This document shows positions 41,000 through 49,061 of a stretch of 64,000 nucleotides of DNA, one piece after another (the first letter of the stretch is position 1; each line of letters opens with the position of its first letter). The notes beneath the pieces were generated by a model. The model saw only the letters and a list, made by a program, of their open reading frames with translations, had not been told where the DNA came from and searched no databases. The position numbers and the translations under genes are program-made. This DNA comes from JBAZPT01 sp041645535 (lineage in GTDB: Bacteria > Patescibacteriota > Minisyncoccia > Moranbacterales > UBA2206), in contig JBAZPT010000002.1 in the NCBI GenBank assembly GCA_041645535.1, forward strand, positions 1 to 64,000, given 5' to 3'.

Positions 41000-42790
41000 A
41001 TGCCGGAAGAAATCGAAAAGAAAAAAGTAAAACTTCCTCCTACCATCACTGTTAAAAAATTCAGCGAGCTTTTGGGTTTGTCGCTCAACACCGTGATCAC
41101 AGAACTAATGAAAAACGGAATTTTGGCCACCATCAACGAACAAATTGATTTTGAAACCGCTTCCATTATCGCCCAGGATCTGGGCTATGAAGTTTCCGAA
41201 GAAGTCCTCGAAGCCGGAGCCGCTATGACGCTCGAAAAACTTTTGGAAATCTTGAGAAAAGAAAAAGAATCCGGCGAACATTTGCAGCCGCGCCCGCCAG
41301 TGGTCACCATTCTCGGCCATGTTGATCACGGAAAAACCACGCTTTTGGACACAATTCGCAAAACCAATGTGGTGGCCAAAGAAGCCGGCGGGATTACCCA
41401 GCATATTCGCGCCTATCAGGTTAAAAAGAAAGGCCAGCTCATTACTTTTGTGGACACTCCGGGCCACGAAGCTTTTTCAGCTATGCGCGAACGGGGCGTC
41501 AGCATCGCTGACATTGCCGTTTTGGTGGTCGCGGCCGACGACGGCGTGCGCCCGCAAACCAAAGAAGTCATTGAATATCTTTTAGCCAAAAAAATTCCGA
41601 CGATCGTTGCTATTAATAAAATCGACAAGCCTGAAGCCAATGTTCAGCGAGTTAAAAAAGATTTGGCTGACAATGGAATTCTTTTGGAAGACTGGGGCGG
41701 GCAAGTTTTATGTTCCGAAGTCAGCGCCAGACAAAATATCGGCATTGATAGCTTGCTTGAAAATATTTTGCTCGTCGCCGAAGTTGAAGATTTCAAGACC
41801 GCCAGCAAAAAACCGGCGCTTGGCGTAGTCCTGGAATCGCATCTTGATCCGCACAAAGGTCCGATAGCCGTCGTTCTGGTAAAAACCGGCACGCTCAAGG
41901 AGGGCCAGGATATTATTGTCGGCTCCGCCCACGGCCGCGTCCGAAAAATTGAAGACTTCACCGGCAAAAAAATTCTGGAAGCCGGACCTTCCGCTCCAGT
42001 AGCCGTCATCGGGCTTAGCACCGCGCCAAACACTAATGATATTTTGCAAGTTGCCACTGGAAAATCTGCCGCCAAATCAAAACTGGATGAACTGCGCGGA
42101 ATGAGCAAAACCCAGGCCGGAAAAATGGGCGACTGGACCGCCCAAAAACTGATGAAAACTATTGCCGACGAAAAGATAAAAAAACTGAATATAGTCCTTA
42201 AGGCCGATGTGCAAGGATCGCTCGAAGCCGTGGAACAGATACTTTCAGAGATAAAATCAGACGAAGTGGCGGTGAACTATATCGCTACCGGCGTGGGCAA
42301 CACCACCGAATCCGAAGTGCGGCTGGCGCAGGCTTCCGGCGCCATTATCTATGGATTCAATGTCGAAACTACTCCGGTTGCCAGCCGCCTGGCTGAATCC
42401 AGCAAGGTTGAAATCAAAAATTACAAAATTATTTATGAACTGGTGACGGATATTAAAAACAAGCTCATCGCCATGCTGCCGCCGGAAATTGAACGGACGG
42501 ATCTCGGCAAAATGAAAGTGCTGGCAATTTTCAAGACCGGAAAAAAAGATATGATTGTCGGCGGCAAAGTCACTGCGGGAAAAATTGTAAACAGTTCGCT
42601 CATTGAAGTTATGCGCGCCGACGCCGTCATCGGCAAAGGAAAACTTTTCAATCTCCAGCAGAACAAAGTAAATGTGGACGAAACAGCCTCTGGCAATGAA
42701 TGCGGCATTACCTTCGAAGGCGAAACAAAAATCAAAGAAGGCGACATTTTAGTTTCATATAAAGAAGAAATAAAGAAAAAAACACTTTAA
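41000..42790 (+). CDS. infB: Translation initiation factor IF-2
   Basis: 596 residues. A short N-terminal IF2N region, GTPase domain with G1 GHVDHGKT (106-113), DTPGHEAF and NKID, then domains II-IV including the fMet-tRNA-binding C-terminal part. Much shorter than E. coli IF-2 because the long charged N-terminus is missing, as is common in CPR. Brings initiator tRNA to the 30S subunit. 3 bp before rbfA. Confidence 0.97.
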   Translation: MPEEIEKKKVKLPPTITVKKFSELLGLSLNTVITELMKNGILATINEQIDFETASIIAQDLGYEVSEEVLEAGAAMTLEKLLEILRKEKESGEHLQPRPPVVTILGHVDHGKTTLLDTIRKTNVVAKEAGGITQHIRAYQVKKKGQLITFVDTPGHEAFSAMRERGVSIADIAVLVVAADDGVRPQTKEVIEYLLAKKIPTIVAINKIDKPEANVQRVKKDLADNGILLEDWGGQVLCSEVSARQNIGIDSLLENILLVAEVEDFKTASKKPALGVVLESHLDPHKGPIAVVLVKTGTLKEGQDIIVGSAHGRVRKIEDFTGKKILEAGPSAPVAVIGLSTAPNTNDILQVATGKSAAKSKLDELRGMSKTQAGKMGDWTAQKLMKTIADEKIKKLNIVLKADVQGSLEAVEQILSEIKSDEVAVNYIATGVGNTTESEVRLAQASGAIIYGFNVETTPVASRLAESSKVEIKNYKIIYELVTDIKNKLIAMLPPEIERTDLGKMKVLAIFKTGKKDMIVGGKVTAGKIVNSSLIEVMRADAVIGKGKLFNLQQNKVNVDETASGNECGITFEGETKIKEGDILVSYKEEIKKKTL

Positions 42791-42793
42791 ATT

Positions 42794-43129
42794 ATGTCCG
42801 ACAGAATTACTAAAATAAACTCCCTGGTTCAAAAACATATCGGTGAAATCCTCACCCGCGACATCAGCCTGAAGCCGGGTGTTTTTGTTACGGTCGCCAA
42901 GGTTGACACAACTCCCGACCTCCGCTATACTCGTATATTCGTGAGCATTTTCCCGGAGAAAGAAATCGATTATGCCGCGAAAACACTGGAAAAAGAACTC
43001 TATCAAATTCAGGGCGCGCTCAATAAAAAACTCGTAATGAAGCCGCTCCCTAAGATCGAATTTAAAATCGATATGACCGAGTCCAAAGCGGACGAAATCG
43101 AAAAACTGCTGAAAGAAATAAACAATTAA
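42794..43129 (+). CDS. rbfA: Ribosome-binding factor A
   Basis: 111 residues with the KH-like RbfA fold: RITKINSLVQKHIGEILTRD, then VTVAKVDTTPDLRYTRIFVSI, and PKIEFKIDMTESKADEIEKLL. Helps mature the 30S subunit. Immediately after infB, the usual order; followed by a terminator. Confidence 0.95.
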   Translation: MSDRITKINSLVQKHIGEILTRDISLKPGVFVTVAKVDTTPDLRYTRIFVSIFPEKEIDYAAKTLEKELYQIQGALNKKLVMKPLPKIEFKIDMTESKADEIEKLLKEINN

Positions 43130-43157
43130 AATGCGATAACCAAATCGCATTTTATTT
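43128..43157 (+). terminator. infB-rbfA operon terminator
   Basis: ATGCGAT/ATCGCAT stem starting at the stop codon, followed by TTTTATTT. Confidence 0.85.
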
Positions 43158-43159
43158 AA

Positions 43160-43275
43160 GGCTAAAGACCAAAGTCTAAAGACTAAAGCAAGTTTAAAGT
43201 ATTAAAGTCTAAATTTTTTACTTTTTAACTTTAGTCTTCATTTAGACTTTAGCCTTTAGAATTTAGACTTAAGAT
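43160..43275. repeat. AAAGTCTAAA tract with inverted halves
   Basis: Repeated CTAAAGACC/AAGTCTAAAG units on one side are complemented by TTTAGTCTT/TTTAGACTTTAG on the other. The type resembles the GTTAC tracts. No ORF inside. Confidence 0.65.
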
Positions 43276-43278
43276 TTT

Positions 43279-44238
43279 ATGTCAAATTTCAATAAAGAGT
43301 TTAACACATTAAATTATGTAATAAAGGAATCAAGTAATATCCTCTTATTTGCCCATTCCCGGCCGGACGGCGACACTGCCGGCTCGTGCCTGGCGCTCAA
43401 GGAATATCTGAAGAATTCAGGAAAGTCCGCCGATATTGCCTGTTTTGATCCTTTCCCGGAATATTTGCGTCCGCTCTCCGCGGAAAATTTTTTGCATCCG
43501 GACAAATTGGAATTTGCGAAATATAATCTAGTCATTGCCGCTGACAGCGTTGAGCGGGGATTTCAGAAAATCATTTCGCGTTTCAAAGACAACCAGGTGA
43601 TCGCGCTTCTCGACCATCATCCGGATATAACGCTTGAAAAAGATATCAACATCATCGACGCTAACTATTCTTCCGTCTGTGAAATTGTTTATGATTTTTT
43701 TGAATTCAACAAAATTGAAATTACCCGTCCGATAGCCACTTTTCTTATGCTTGGAATTTTAGGCGACACCGGTTCGTTCCAACATTCCAACACCACTCCG
43801 CGCGTTATGGAGATCGCCTCGGCACTCCTCAAAAAAGGCGCTCCGCTTTCCAAAATAATCGAAACTGCTTTTGCCAATAAAAATATTTCCACCCTCAAGC
43901 TTTGGGGCAAAGCTTTTGAGCGGGCTAAAATAAATCCGGTTAACGGGATGATTATTTCCGTGCTGACACAAGACGATTTGGACGACTGCAATGCCGGCAC
44001 TGAAGATATCGCGCAAGTCGCCAGCATCCTCAACACGGTTCCGGACACAAAATTCTCGCTCATTCTTTCCGAACGCGGAGATGGAATCGTGAAGGGCAGC
44101 CTGCGCAGCGAAGAATACAAAGGCGTCGACGTTTCCAAAATCGCCGCCCGTTTCGGCGGCGGCGGCCACAAACTTGCTTCGGGTTTTGAAATAAAGGGAA
44201 AAATTCAAGAAACTGAAGGTGGATGGGAAATAATATAA
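43279..44238 (+). CDS. DHH-family phosphoesterase (NrnA-like)
   Basis: 319 residues. DHH domain with HSRPDGDTAGSCLALK at ~27-42, the metal-binding DHHPD near residue 116, and DHHA1 domain with FGGGGHKLASGFEI at the end. NrnA-type enzymes degrade nano-RNAs and dephosphorylate pAp. Downstream of rbfA, as in many bacteria, but with its own AAAGTCTAAA-rich upstream region. No SD. Confidence 0.92.
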   Translation: MSNFNKEFNTLNYVIKESSNILLFAHSRPDGDTAGSCLALKEYLKNSGKSADIACFDPFPEYLRPLSAENFLHPDKLEFAKYNLVIAADSVERGFQKIISRFKDNQVIALLDHHPDITLEKDINIIDANYSSVCEIVYDFFEFNKIEITRPIATFLMLGILGDTGSFQHSNTTPRVMEIASALLKKGAPLSKIIETAFANKNISTLKLWGKAFERAKINPVNGMIISVLTQDDLDDCNAGTEDIAQVASILNTVPDTKFSLILSERGDGIVKGSLRSEEYKGVDVSKIAARFGGGGHKLASGFEIKGKIQETEGGWEII

Positions 44239-44263
44239 ATTCAGACTTTAGTCTGAATTTTTT
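44237..44263 (+). terminator. Terminator of the DHH gene
   Basis: TTCAGAC/GTCTGAA stem followed by TTTTTTA. Confidence 0.85.
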
Positions 44264-44266
44264 ATA

Positions 44267-44275
44267 TGCTAAAAT
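44267..44275 (+). promoter_or_regulatory. Leaderless-type -10 before the original nfo start
   Basis: Extended -10 TGCTAAAAT (44267-44275). The original ATG at 44282 lies 6 bp past it, the same spacing as other leaderless genes here. No clear -35. Confidence 0.5.
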
Positions 44276-44282
44276 ATAAGCA

Positions 44283-44391
44283 TGAATCCCGTTAGAGTTT
44301 TTCCAATAAATAATAACGGGAGTTAGACTTAATTATTTTTACATTTTCAATATTATTTCGAGATAATTTTGGAAAACTCTAACGGGATGAA
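44283..44391. mobile_element. CCCCG-type palindromic element 10, in the nfo start codon
   Basis: Ends TCCCGTTAGAGTTTTTCCAA (44287-44306, one extra T) and TTGGAAAACTCTAACGGGA (44369-44387); TGAA on both sides (44283-44286, 44388-44391). Junctions read ATGAA|TCCCG and CGGGA|TGAAC, so the terminal A of the element recreates the ATG of nfo. 101 bp. Confidence 0.9.
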
Positions 44392-45211
44392 CATCGGTTG
44401 TCATGTCTCCATCGCCGGCGGAATTTGGAACGCCCCAAAAAATGGGCATAATTTAGGCTGCGAAATTGTTCAGATTTTTACTCGCGCGCCCCAAGGAGGA
44501 AAAGCCCCTGAATTAACTCCGGATGTAATAAAAAAATTTAGGTTACAGGTTACAGGTTACAGGCTACAGGATGTTTATATTCACACTCCATACTACATTA
44601 ATTTGGCTTCCGCCAATAACCGCATCCGCTATGGTTCCGTGAGCGTCGTGCGCGACGAACTGGAAAGAGGCAATCTTCTCGGCGCGAAATATGTCATGAC
44701 TCACATCGGCACCGCCAAAGAACTCGGCCAAACTGAAGCCATGAAAAAAACCATTGGGATGCTCAAAAAAAGTTTGGAAGGATATTTAGGCTCGACAAAA
44801 TTACTTTTAGAAAACAGCGCCGGCGCGGGAGAAATCATCGGCGATGACTTAAAAGAATTGAAGAAAATTATTGATGGCGTGGATAGCCTTGCCATTGCGG
44901 GAATATGCCTCGACACCCAGCACTCTTTCGCTTCCGGCTATGACTGGCGCGATTTTGAAAATACTATTCAAAAAATTGATAAAGAAATTGGCATTGAAAA
45001 TATAAAACTTATCCACGCCAACGACAGCCAAACCGACTGCGGATCCAACAAAGACCGACATGAACACATCGGCCAGGGCAAAATCGGCCTCGATGCTTTC
45101 AAAAACATCGTTGCATTCGCCAAGAAAAATAATATTGATATGCTTTGTGAAACAGAACATCCGGGCGTCGCAGACGACATAAAACTTCTAAAATCTTTGC
45201 GGGATAAATAA
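44387..45211 (+). CDS. nfo: Endonuclease IV (AP endonuclease)
   Basis: 274 residues. TIM-barrel, three-zinc AP endonuclease of base excision repair: IGCHVSIAGG, VYIHTPYYINLAS, GICLDTQHSFASGYD, LIHANDSQTDCGSNKDRHEHIGQG split over the later strands, and MLCETEHP. The ATG is rebuilt by element 10. Residues ~52-61 (LQVTGYRLQD) are encoded by a GTTACAGG tandem repeat and are extra relative to the family. Followed 1 bp later by a phosphoesterase gene. Confidence 0.95.
   Translation: MNIGCHVSIAGGIWNAPKNGHNLGCEIVQIFTRAPQGGKAPELTPDVIKKFRLQVTGYRLQDVYIHTPYYINLASANNRIRYGSVSVVRDELERGNLLGAKYVMTHIGTAKELGQTEAMKKTIGMLKKSLEGYLGSTKLLLENSAGAGEIIGDDLKELKKIIDGVDSLAIAGICLDTQHSFASGYDWRDFENTIQKIDKEIGIENIKLIHANDSQTDCGSNKDRHEHIGQGKIGLDAFKNIVAFAKKNNIDMLCETEHPGVADDIKLLKSLRDK
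44541..44570 (+). repeat. GTTACAGG tandem repeat within nfo
   Basis: Four 7 bp units (GGTTACA x3, GGCTACA) in frame in nfo, encoding LQVTGYRLQ. A repeat insertion tolerated in a surface loop. Confidence 0.85.
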
Positions 45212-45212
45212 A

Positions 45213-45716
45213 ATGCGAATTGCAATTATATCCGACGTCCATAACAACGAAGTGAATCTGAAAAAGGTTCTGGATTTTTGCGCGAGAGAGAAAATTGAAA
45301 CAATCATTTGCTGCGGAGATTTGGCTTCGCAAGAAACATTGCATTTTGTAACTAAAAATTTTACTGGAACTTTTTATTATGCCTTCGGCAATATGGACGA
45401 TGATTATCTGCGCGAATTTGAACATGTGAAAGAATATGAAAATGTGCAGATGTTTCCGAAATTTGGAGAGCTGGAAATCGCCGGACGGCGCATAGCTTTT
45501 TCTCATTATCCTAATGTCGCCAAAAAACTGGCGGAATCTGAAAGATACGATTTTGTCTTTCACGGCCATACTCACAAACCCTGGACCGAAAAAATAAACA
45601 ATTGCACAATATTAAATCCTGGTAATGTGGCGGGAGAATTATTTTTACCCACCTTTGCGGTGTGGGATACGGAAAATAATAAGTTTGAATTAATTCGCGT
45701 GCATGATTTAAAATAA
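45213..45716 (+). CDS. YfcE-type metallophosphoesterase
   Basis: 167 residues with the calcineurin-like motifs IISDVHNN (6-13), CGDLAS, GNMDDD, and GHTHKPW. Small single-domain phosphodiesterase. Starts 1 bp after the nfo stop and overlaps the next gene by one base (TAATG), so the three are co-translated. Confidence 0.92.
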   Translation: MRIAIISDVHNNEVNLKKVLDFCAREKIETIICCGDLASQETLHFVTKNFTGTFYYAFGNMDDDYLREFEHVKEYENVQMFPKFGELEIAGRRIAFSHYPNVAKKLAESERYDFVFHGHTHKPWTEKINNCTILNPGNVAGELFLPTFAVWDTENNKFELIRVHDLK

Positions 45717-46303
45717 TGACCAAACAAGAACAATTAAACGAACTGAATGATCTCATGTTAAAATGCAGTAACTGTGTGTTACATAAAACCTGCAAACAAG
45801 TCGTTCCCGGCGAAGGGTCGGCGGACGCGGAAATTATGTTTATCGGCGAAGGACCAGGACAGAAAGAAGACGAGCTGGGACGGCCTTTTGTCGGCGCGGC
45901 TGGAAAGTTTCTAGAGGAAATGCTAGCGACCATAAAACTCAAGCGCGATCAAGTTTATATTGCCAATATTGTTAAATGCCGTCCGCCGCAAAATCGCGAT
46001 CCACTACCGGAAGAGACCGCCGCATGCTGGCCATGGCTTTTGGAGCAGATAAAAATAATTCAGCCGAAATTAATCGTGACCTTAGGTCGGCACTCAATGG
46101 AAAGATTTCTGCCCAGCATGAAAATTTCCAAAGTGCACGGCAAGGCTATGCGCCGGGAAATCGAGGGCATAGGACGGCAGGTTTTTTATACTTTATACCA
46201 CCCCGCCGCCGCGCTCTATAACGGAAGTATGCGCGAAGTCCTGATTAAAGATTTCAGGTGCATTCCCAAGATTATTGAAAAAATTAAAAGCGAAGAAAAG
46301 TAA
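45716..46303 (+). CDS. Uracil-DNA glycosylase, family 4 (Fe-S)
   Basis: 195 residues. Motif GEGPGQKEDELGRPFVGAAG, the cysteines C17 and C20 near the N-terminus and two more in NIVKCRPPQN and TAACWPWL for a 4Fe-4S cluster, and late LYHPAAALY. Removes uracil from DNA, making the AP sites that Nfo cuts; the gene pair is thus a base-excision repair unit. Overlaps the phosphoesterase stop. Confidence 0.95.
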   Translation: MTKQEQLNELNDLMLKCSNCVLHKTCKQVVPGEGSADAEIMFIGEGPGQKEDELGRPFVGAAGKFLEEMLATIKLKRDQVYIANIVKCRPPQNRDPLPEETAACWPWLLEQIKIIQPKLIVTLGRHSMERFLPSMKISKVHGKAMRREIEGIGRQVFYTLYHPAAALYNGSMREVLIKDFRCIPKIIEKIKSEEK

Positions 46304-46327
46304 AATCGCCACACCAGGGGATTTTTA

Positions 46328-46356
46328 TTGACTATAACAACCATTTTTGATAACTT
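46328..46356 (+). promoter_or_regulatory. Possible promoter of tRNA-Cys/tRNA-Leu
   Basis: TTGACT (46328-46333), 17 bp, TAACTT (46351-46356), 17 bp before tRNA-Cys. Confidence 0.5.
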
Positions 46357-46372
46357 AAATAGTATGATTATT

Positions 46373-46443
46373 GGTCCGGTGGCCGAGCGGTTAGGCAAGG
46401 GTCTGCAAAACCCTTTACAGCAGTTCAAGTCTGCTCCGGACCT
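46373..46443 (+). tRNA. tRNA-Cys(GCA)
   Basis: Acceptor GGTCCGG/CCGGACC, anticodon stem-loop AGGGT-CTGCAAA-ACCCT (anticodon GCA), discriminator T, T-loop TTCAAGT. No encoded CCA. Confidence 0.95.
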
Positions 46444-46456
46444 CAAAATAAAATAT

Positions 46457-46540
46457 GCCCGGGTGGTGGAACTGGCAGACACAAGGGACTTAAAATCCCT
46501 CGGTAGCAATACTGTGCGAGTTCGAGTCTCGCCCCGGGCA
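46457..46540 (+). tRNA. tRNA-Leu(TAA)
   Basis: Acceptor GCCCGGG/CCCGGGC, anticodon stem-loop AGGGA-CTTAAAA-TCCCT (anticodon TAA), long variable arm, discriminator A. Confidence 0.95.
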
Positions 46541-46545
46541 CAAAA

Positions 46546-46577
46546 CAAAAACACCCCAATTACTCAGGGTGTTTTTG
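46546..46577. terminator. Bidirectional terminator (tRNAs / 3D protein)
   Basis: AAACACCC/GGGTGTTT stem with T runs on both sides. Confidence 0.85.
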
Positions 46578-46594
46578 CATATTTATTTTGAATT

Positions 46595-47161
46595 TTAGTT
46601 CAAGACTACTTCCGCTGTCAGATTTCTGCGTCCGAAAGCAAAAGCTTGCGCCTTAGTTTCCATATAGATGTCCACATGGTTGCCCTTGATCGCTCCCCCG
46701 CGATCTTCGCAAACGAATGTTCCCATGCCATCAATTTGGATTTTAGTTCCAAAAGGAAAATTGGGAGGACAAGCGAGCGTTCTGTTTTCCATAACTTTTA
46801 CCCCGCTAGCCGTAATCCCGTCAGACTTTCCGCACTCATCCGCTGCCGCCGTATAGGCTGAAGCGTTGAGCACAAATTTACCTTGAGGGAAATTGCCGGA
46901 AGCAATCAGCTTTTTATACTTCTCTTCCATTGCCTCCCGCTTAAGTTCATCCGGAGTTTTAACCGGTTCATAGCCGGGATAATTGAAAGGCGCCTGGATT
47001 GTTTTATTGTAGACAAGTCCGTTTCCGGTCTTGTCGTTCTCTTGTATTTTAAATTTTGTTTGTGTTTCATTAGTGTCCGCGTTTTCGGCCGCATGTACGA
47101 TTTGGGGTAAAACTACCGCCAAAAGCGCCAGCGCGACCATCAGCTTACTAATGATACGCAT
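46595..47161 (-). CDS. Secreted 3D-domain protein (cell-wall hydrolase type)
   Basis: 188 residues. Signal peptide (LMVALALLAVVLPQIVHA), a linker, then a 3D domain: FVLNASAYTAAADECGKSDG, then FGTKIQIDGMGTFVCEDRGG and GNHVDIYMET. Related to Firmicute YabE/YocH and MltA-like peptidoglycan enzymes; the DRGG and VDIYM aspartates are the 3D signature. Probably processes or binds peptidoglycan. Confidence 0.88.
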   Translation of the reverse strand: MRIISKLMVALALLAVVLPQIVHAAENADTNETQTKFKIQENDKTGNGLVYNKTIQAPFNYPGYEPVKTPDELKREAMEEKYKKLIASGNFPQGKFVLNASAYTAAADECGKSDGITASGVKVMENRTLACPPNFPFGTKIQIDGMGTFVCEDRGGAIKGNHVDIYMETKAQAFAFGRRNLTAEVVLN

Positions 47162-47228
47162 GTATTGTTTTTAATTGTTAACGCCAGCCTATACTTCAGC
47201 AAAAGAGCCTTTTCCAGACTGACCAACT

Positions 47229-47257
47229 AGTATAGCAGGTCTTGACCGGCCTGTCAA
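47229..47257 (-). promoter_or_regulatory. Promoter of the 3D protein gene
   Basis: Minus strand TTGACA (47252-47257), 17 bp, TATACT (47229-47234). Confidence 0.8.
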
Positions 47258-47275
47258 AGGCAAATCTGGCTTTTT

Positions 47276-47331
47276 GGCTTATATAAGCCTTTTGAATTTC
47301 TTTTGCTTTCTATTATCAGCTTATATAAGCC
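47276..47331. promoter_or_regulatory. Two GGCTTATATAAGCC-type palindromes upstream of the 3D gene
   Basis: Copies at 47276-47289 (exact) and 47318-47331 (AGCTTATATAAGCC) lie upstream of the -35 box of the 3D gene, 28 bp apart, as a tandem operator would. The same palindrome is at 32304-32317. Rest of 47162-47542: no gene seen. Confidence 0.5.
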
Positions 47332-47490
47332 ATAAAAACCAAAAAATCCCCGAGCGGGATTTTCGACTTAAAAAACGGGTGTTTTAGCCTATTTTTGAGC
47401 TGGCTGGTGCATACAATTAGAACTGGGTTTATGGAGAAAAGTTTTGTTTAAAATTATTAAAAAATACTCAAATAAGCGGTCCTTCAGCAA

Positions 47491-47527
47491 AATAAAAAGC
47501 GGGGTCGTACATCATATAACCCCGCTT
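47491..47527 (-). terminator. Terminator of the 47.5-48.4 kb operon
   Basis: AAGCGGGGT/ACCCCGCTT-type stem followed by T-rich sequence on the minus strand. Confidence 0.85.
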
Positions 47528-47542
47528 AATTGCTACTTATCG

Positions 47543-47947
47543 TTACTCGAGTCTATATTTCCCTTTCGTTTCTGCCAAAACGGAAAAAAGTTTCCCGTCC
47601 TCTGTTGACAGAATGACATAGTTTTTGTACCCGGAACAAACAGCTCCGTCATTTTCATATATCATGGGGTTCACTGGAACACCCACAACAGAAAATGTAT
47701 TCCCATCTTTATCAATAAGCTGATCCTCATAATGAAGTCGCCTCTCGATCCCGAACGCCGTAAATGATCTCCATTTATATACGGCAGCCCTTTGCTCCAG
47801 TTTGACAGTGAGAAGGCCGCCGCACCTTACTGGCTTCCAGCTTTTTACTTCATCGTATGTAACTACAATTGACTCGTTGTAGTTACGATAAACATAAAGA
47901 CCAACAACTACAGTCATAGCCAAGGCAAGTAGAAAAAGTTTTTTCAT
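47543..47947 (-). CDS. Hypothetical secreted or membrane-anchored protein
   Basis: 134 residues. N-terminal hydrophobic segment (LFLLALAMTVVVGLYVY), then a beta-rich domain with two cysteines (VRCGGLLTVKLEQRA, GAVCSGYKNYVILST). No recognised family. Strong SD GGGAGGTAAGG. Follows the next gene after 5 bp in one operon. Confidence 0.6.
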   Translation of the reverse strand: MKKLFLLALAMTVVVGLYVYRNYNESIVVTYDEVKSWKPVRCGGLLTVKLEQRAAVYKWRSFTAFGIERRLHYEDQLIDKDGNTFSVVGVPVNPMIYENDGAVCSGYKNYVILSTEDGKLFSVLAETKGKYRLE

Positions 47948-47952
47948 TTTCC

Positions 47953-48393
47953 TTACCTCCCCCCTGCTGCAATCTGCTTTTTCTCAAAGCTTATTACCGG
48001 AGGAAGGTTTACTTCAAGGATCTGCTGTAAAAGATAGTGAGCGGCGTATTCCTGTTTTGCCTGAATAAAAATTCTATAGCGCTTCGCTAAAAAATCTTCC
48101 AGCTCAACAGTTCCGACGGCTGCTGCGACAATGTAGTCACCTATCATTACTGTCCTGTCAGAGACTACGGGGATTGGAACTCTTATTTCCGCAGAATTCG
48201 CAACAAGATTGGCTGGGATAGAATAAATGCCCATCTCACGGTGAGTTGGGAAAATGAAATGACCCAGTAAGGTCACTTCCATATAAACCTCATCCCTTTC
48301 ATGCCTGCCCTGATATATATCCAGGATTCGTAAGTCTTTCTTTTCCGTTTTTTCTCCGCTCCAGTTTATCGTTCTTATAGTAAAGCTGTTCAT
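47953..48393 (-). CDS. Hypothetical protein
   Basis: 146 residues, soluble, beta-rich at the start (DEVYMEVTLLGHFIFPTHRE, AEIRVPIPVVSDRTVMIGDY) and helical at the end (RYRIFIQAKQEYAAHYLLQQ). No recognised family. SD AGGAGGATGT directly before ATG. First SD-led gene of the operon. Confidence 0.6.
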   Translation of the reverse strand: MNSFTIRTINWSGEKTEKKDLRILDIYQGRHERDEVYMEVTLLGHFIFPTHREMGIYSIPANLVANSAEIRVPIPVVSDRTVMIGDYIVAAAVGTVELEDFLAKRYRIFIQAKQEYAAHYLLQQILEVNLPPVISFEKKQIAAGGR

Positions 48394-48568
48394 ACATCCT
48401 CCTAATACCGCCTGTTTTTGATAACTCGACTTTCATCATAGTTTCTTCAGGTCGGTTTGGAAATTTGACCACCCAAAGGATGGTTTGCTGCCTATCAAAC
48501 AAAATTCCAAATAAAAAACCTGAAATTCTCTTTAATAGGCAGCTTGTTAAGTTTTCAAAGTTCAACAT
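48299..48568 (-). CDS. Possible small leaderless ORF
   Basis: 89 codons from the ATG at 48568, which lies 3 bp past a -10 box (48572-48577). Overlaps the next gene by 95 bp in another frame, and its end (ERRKNGKERLTNPGYISGQA) looks random. The first ~55 codons could be a short hydrophobic leader. Kept at low confidence. Confidence 0.25.
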   Translation of the reverse strand: MLNFENLTSCLLKRISGFLFGILFDRQQTILWVVKFPNRPEETMMKVELSKTGGIRRMYEQLYYKNDKLERRKNGKERLTNPGYISGQA

Positions 48569-48571
48569 AAT

Positions 48572-48600
48572 ATCTTAGCATATAATAAATATTTTGTCAA
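48572..48600 (-). promoter_or_regulatory. Promoter of the two-gene hypothetical operon
   Basis: Minus strand TTGACA (48595-48600), 17 bp, TAAGAT (48572-48577) with extended TGC. Confidence 0.75.
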
Positions 48601-48665
48601 ATGTGTGTACCGCTAAATATAAACAAAACAAAAAAAGGCTTTAGTAAGCCTCTTTTTGATAGGTG

Positions 48666-48736
48666 AGCGGGTAGGGGGAATCGGACCCCCGTACTCTGAT
48701 TGGCAACCAGATGCACTACCATTGTGCTATACCCGC
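48666..48736 (-). tRNA. tRNA-Gly(GCC)
   Basis: Acceptor GCGGGTA/TACCCGC, anticodon stem-loop TCTGG-TTGCCAA-TCAGA (anticodon GCC), T-arm GGGGG-TCCGATT-CCCCC. Confidence 0.93.
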
Positions 48737-48746
48737 CTGCGCTAAA

Positions 48747-48768
48747 GCTTCGGCGGGCAAGCCCGCTT
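48747..48768. repeat. 22 bp dispersed repeat, copy B
   Basis: Exact inverse copy of 13620-13641, next to tRNA-Gly(GCC). Confidence 0.8.
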
Positions 48769-48791
48769 GGCCTTAGCTACTTCTTTGTATA

Positions 48792-48823
48792 CCGAAGGGC
48801 AGAGTTGAACTGCCGACACCACG
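48792..48823 (-). pseudogene. 3' fragment of a tRNA
   Basis: On the minus strand a T-arm GGCAG-TTCAACT-CTGCC is followed by CTTCGG, the shape of a tRNA 3' half. Its 5' boundary is palindromic element 11. No matching 5' acceptor strand was found nearby. Confidence 0.45.
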
Positions 48824-48863
48824 CCCCAGCACCAAATCGCAATAAATCGCGATTGGTGCGGGG
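48824..48863. mobile_element. CCCCG-type palindromic element 11
   Basis: Ends CCCCAGCACCAAATCGC and GCGATTGGTGCGGGG, imperfect, 40 bp in all. Sits between a tRNA 3' fragment and element 12. No target duplication. Confidence 0.65.
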
Positions 48864-48879
48864 TAAAATTTTCAGCTTG

Positions 48880-48993
<114 letters not shown>

Positions 48994-49015
48994 TCGTGTG
49001 CTCGGACCCTGTCCG

Positions 49016-49030
49016 CCTTTGGCGGAACTG
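49016..49030. repeat. CCGCC palindrome, copy near tRNA remnants
   Basis: TCCGCCTTTGGCGGA-type 15 bp palindrome lying between tRNA-like D-stem halves on the minus strand. The same palindrome occurs at ~58808-58822. Confidence 0.6.
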
Positions 49031-49061
49031 AGCCTATCCAGGCAGCTTGATAAGACTCGCG

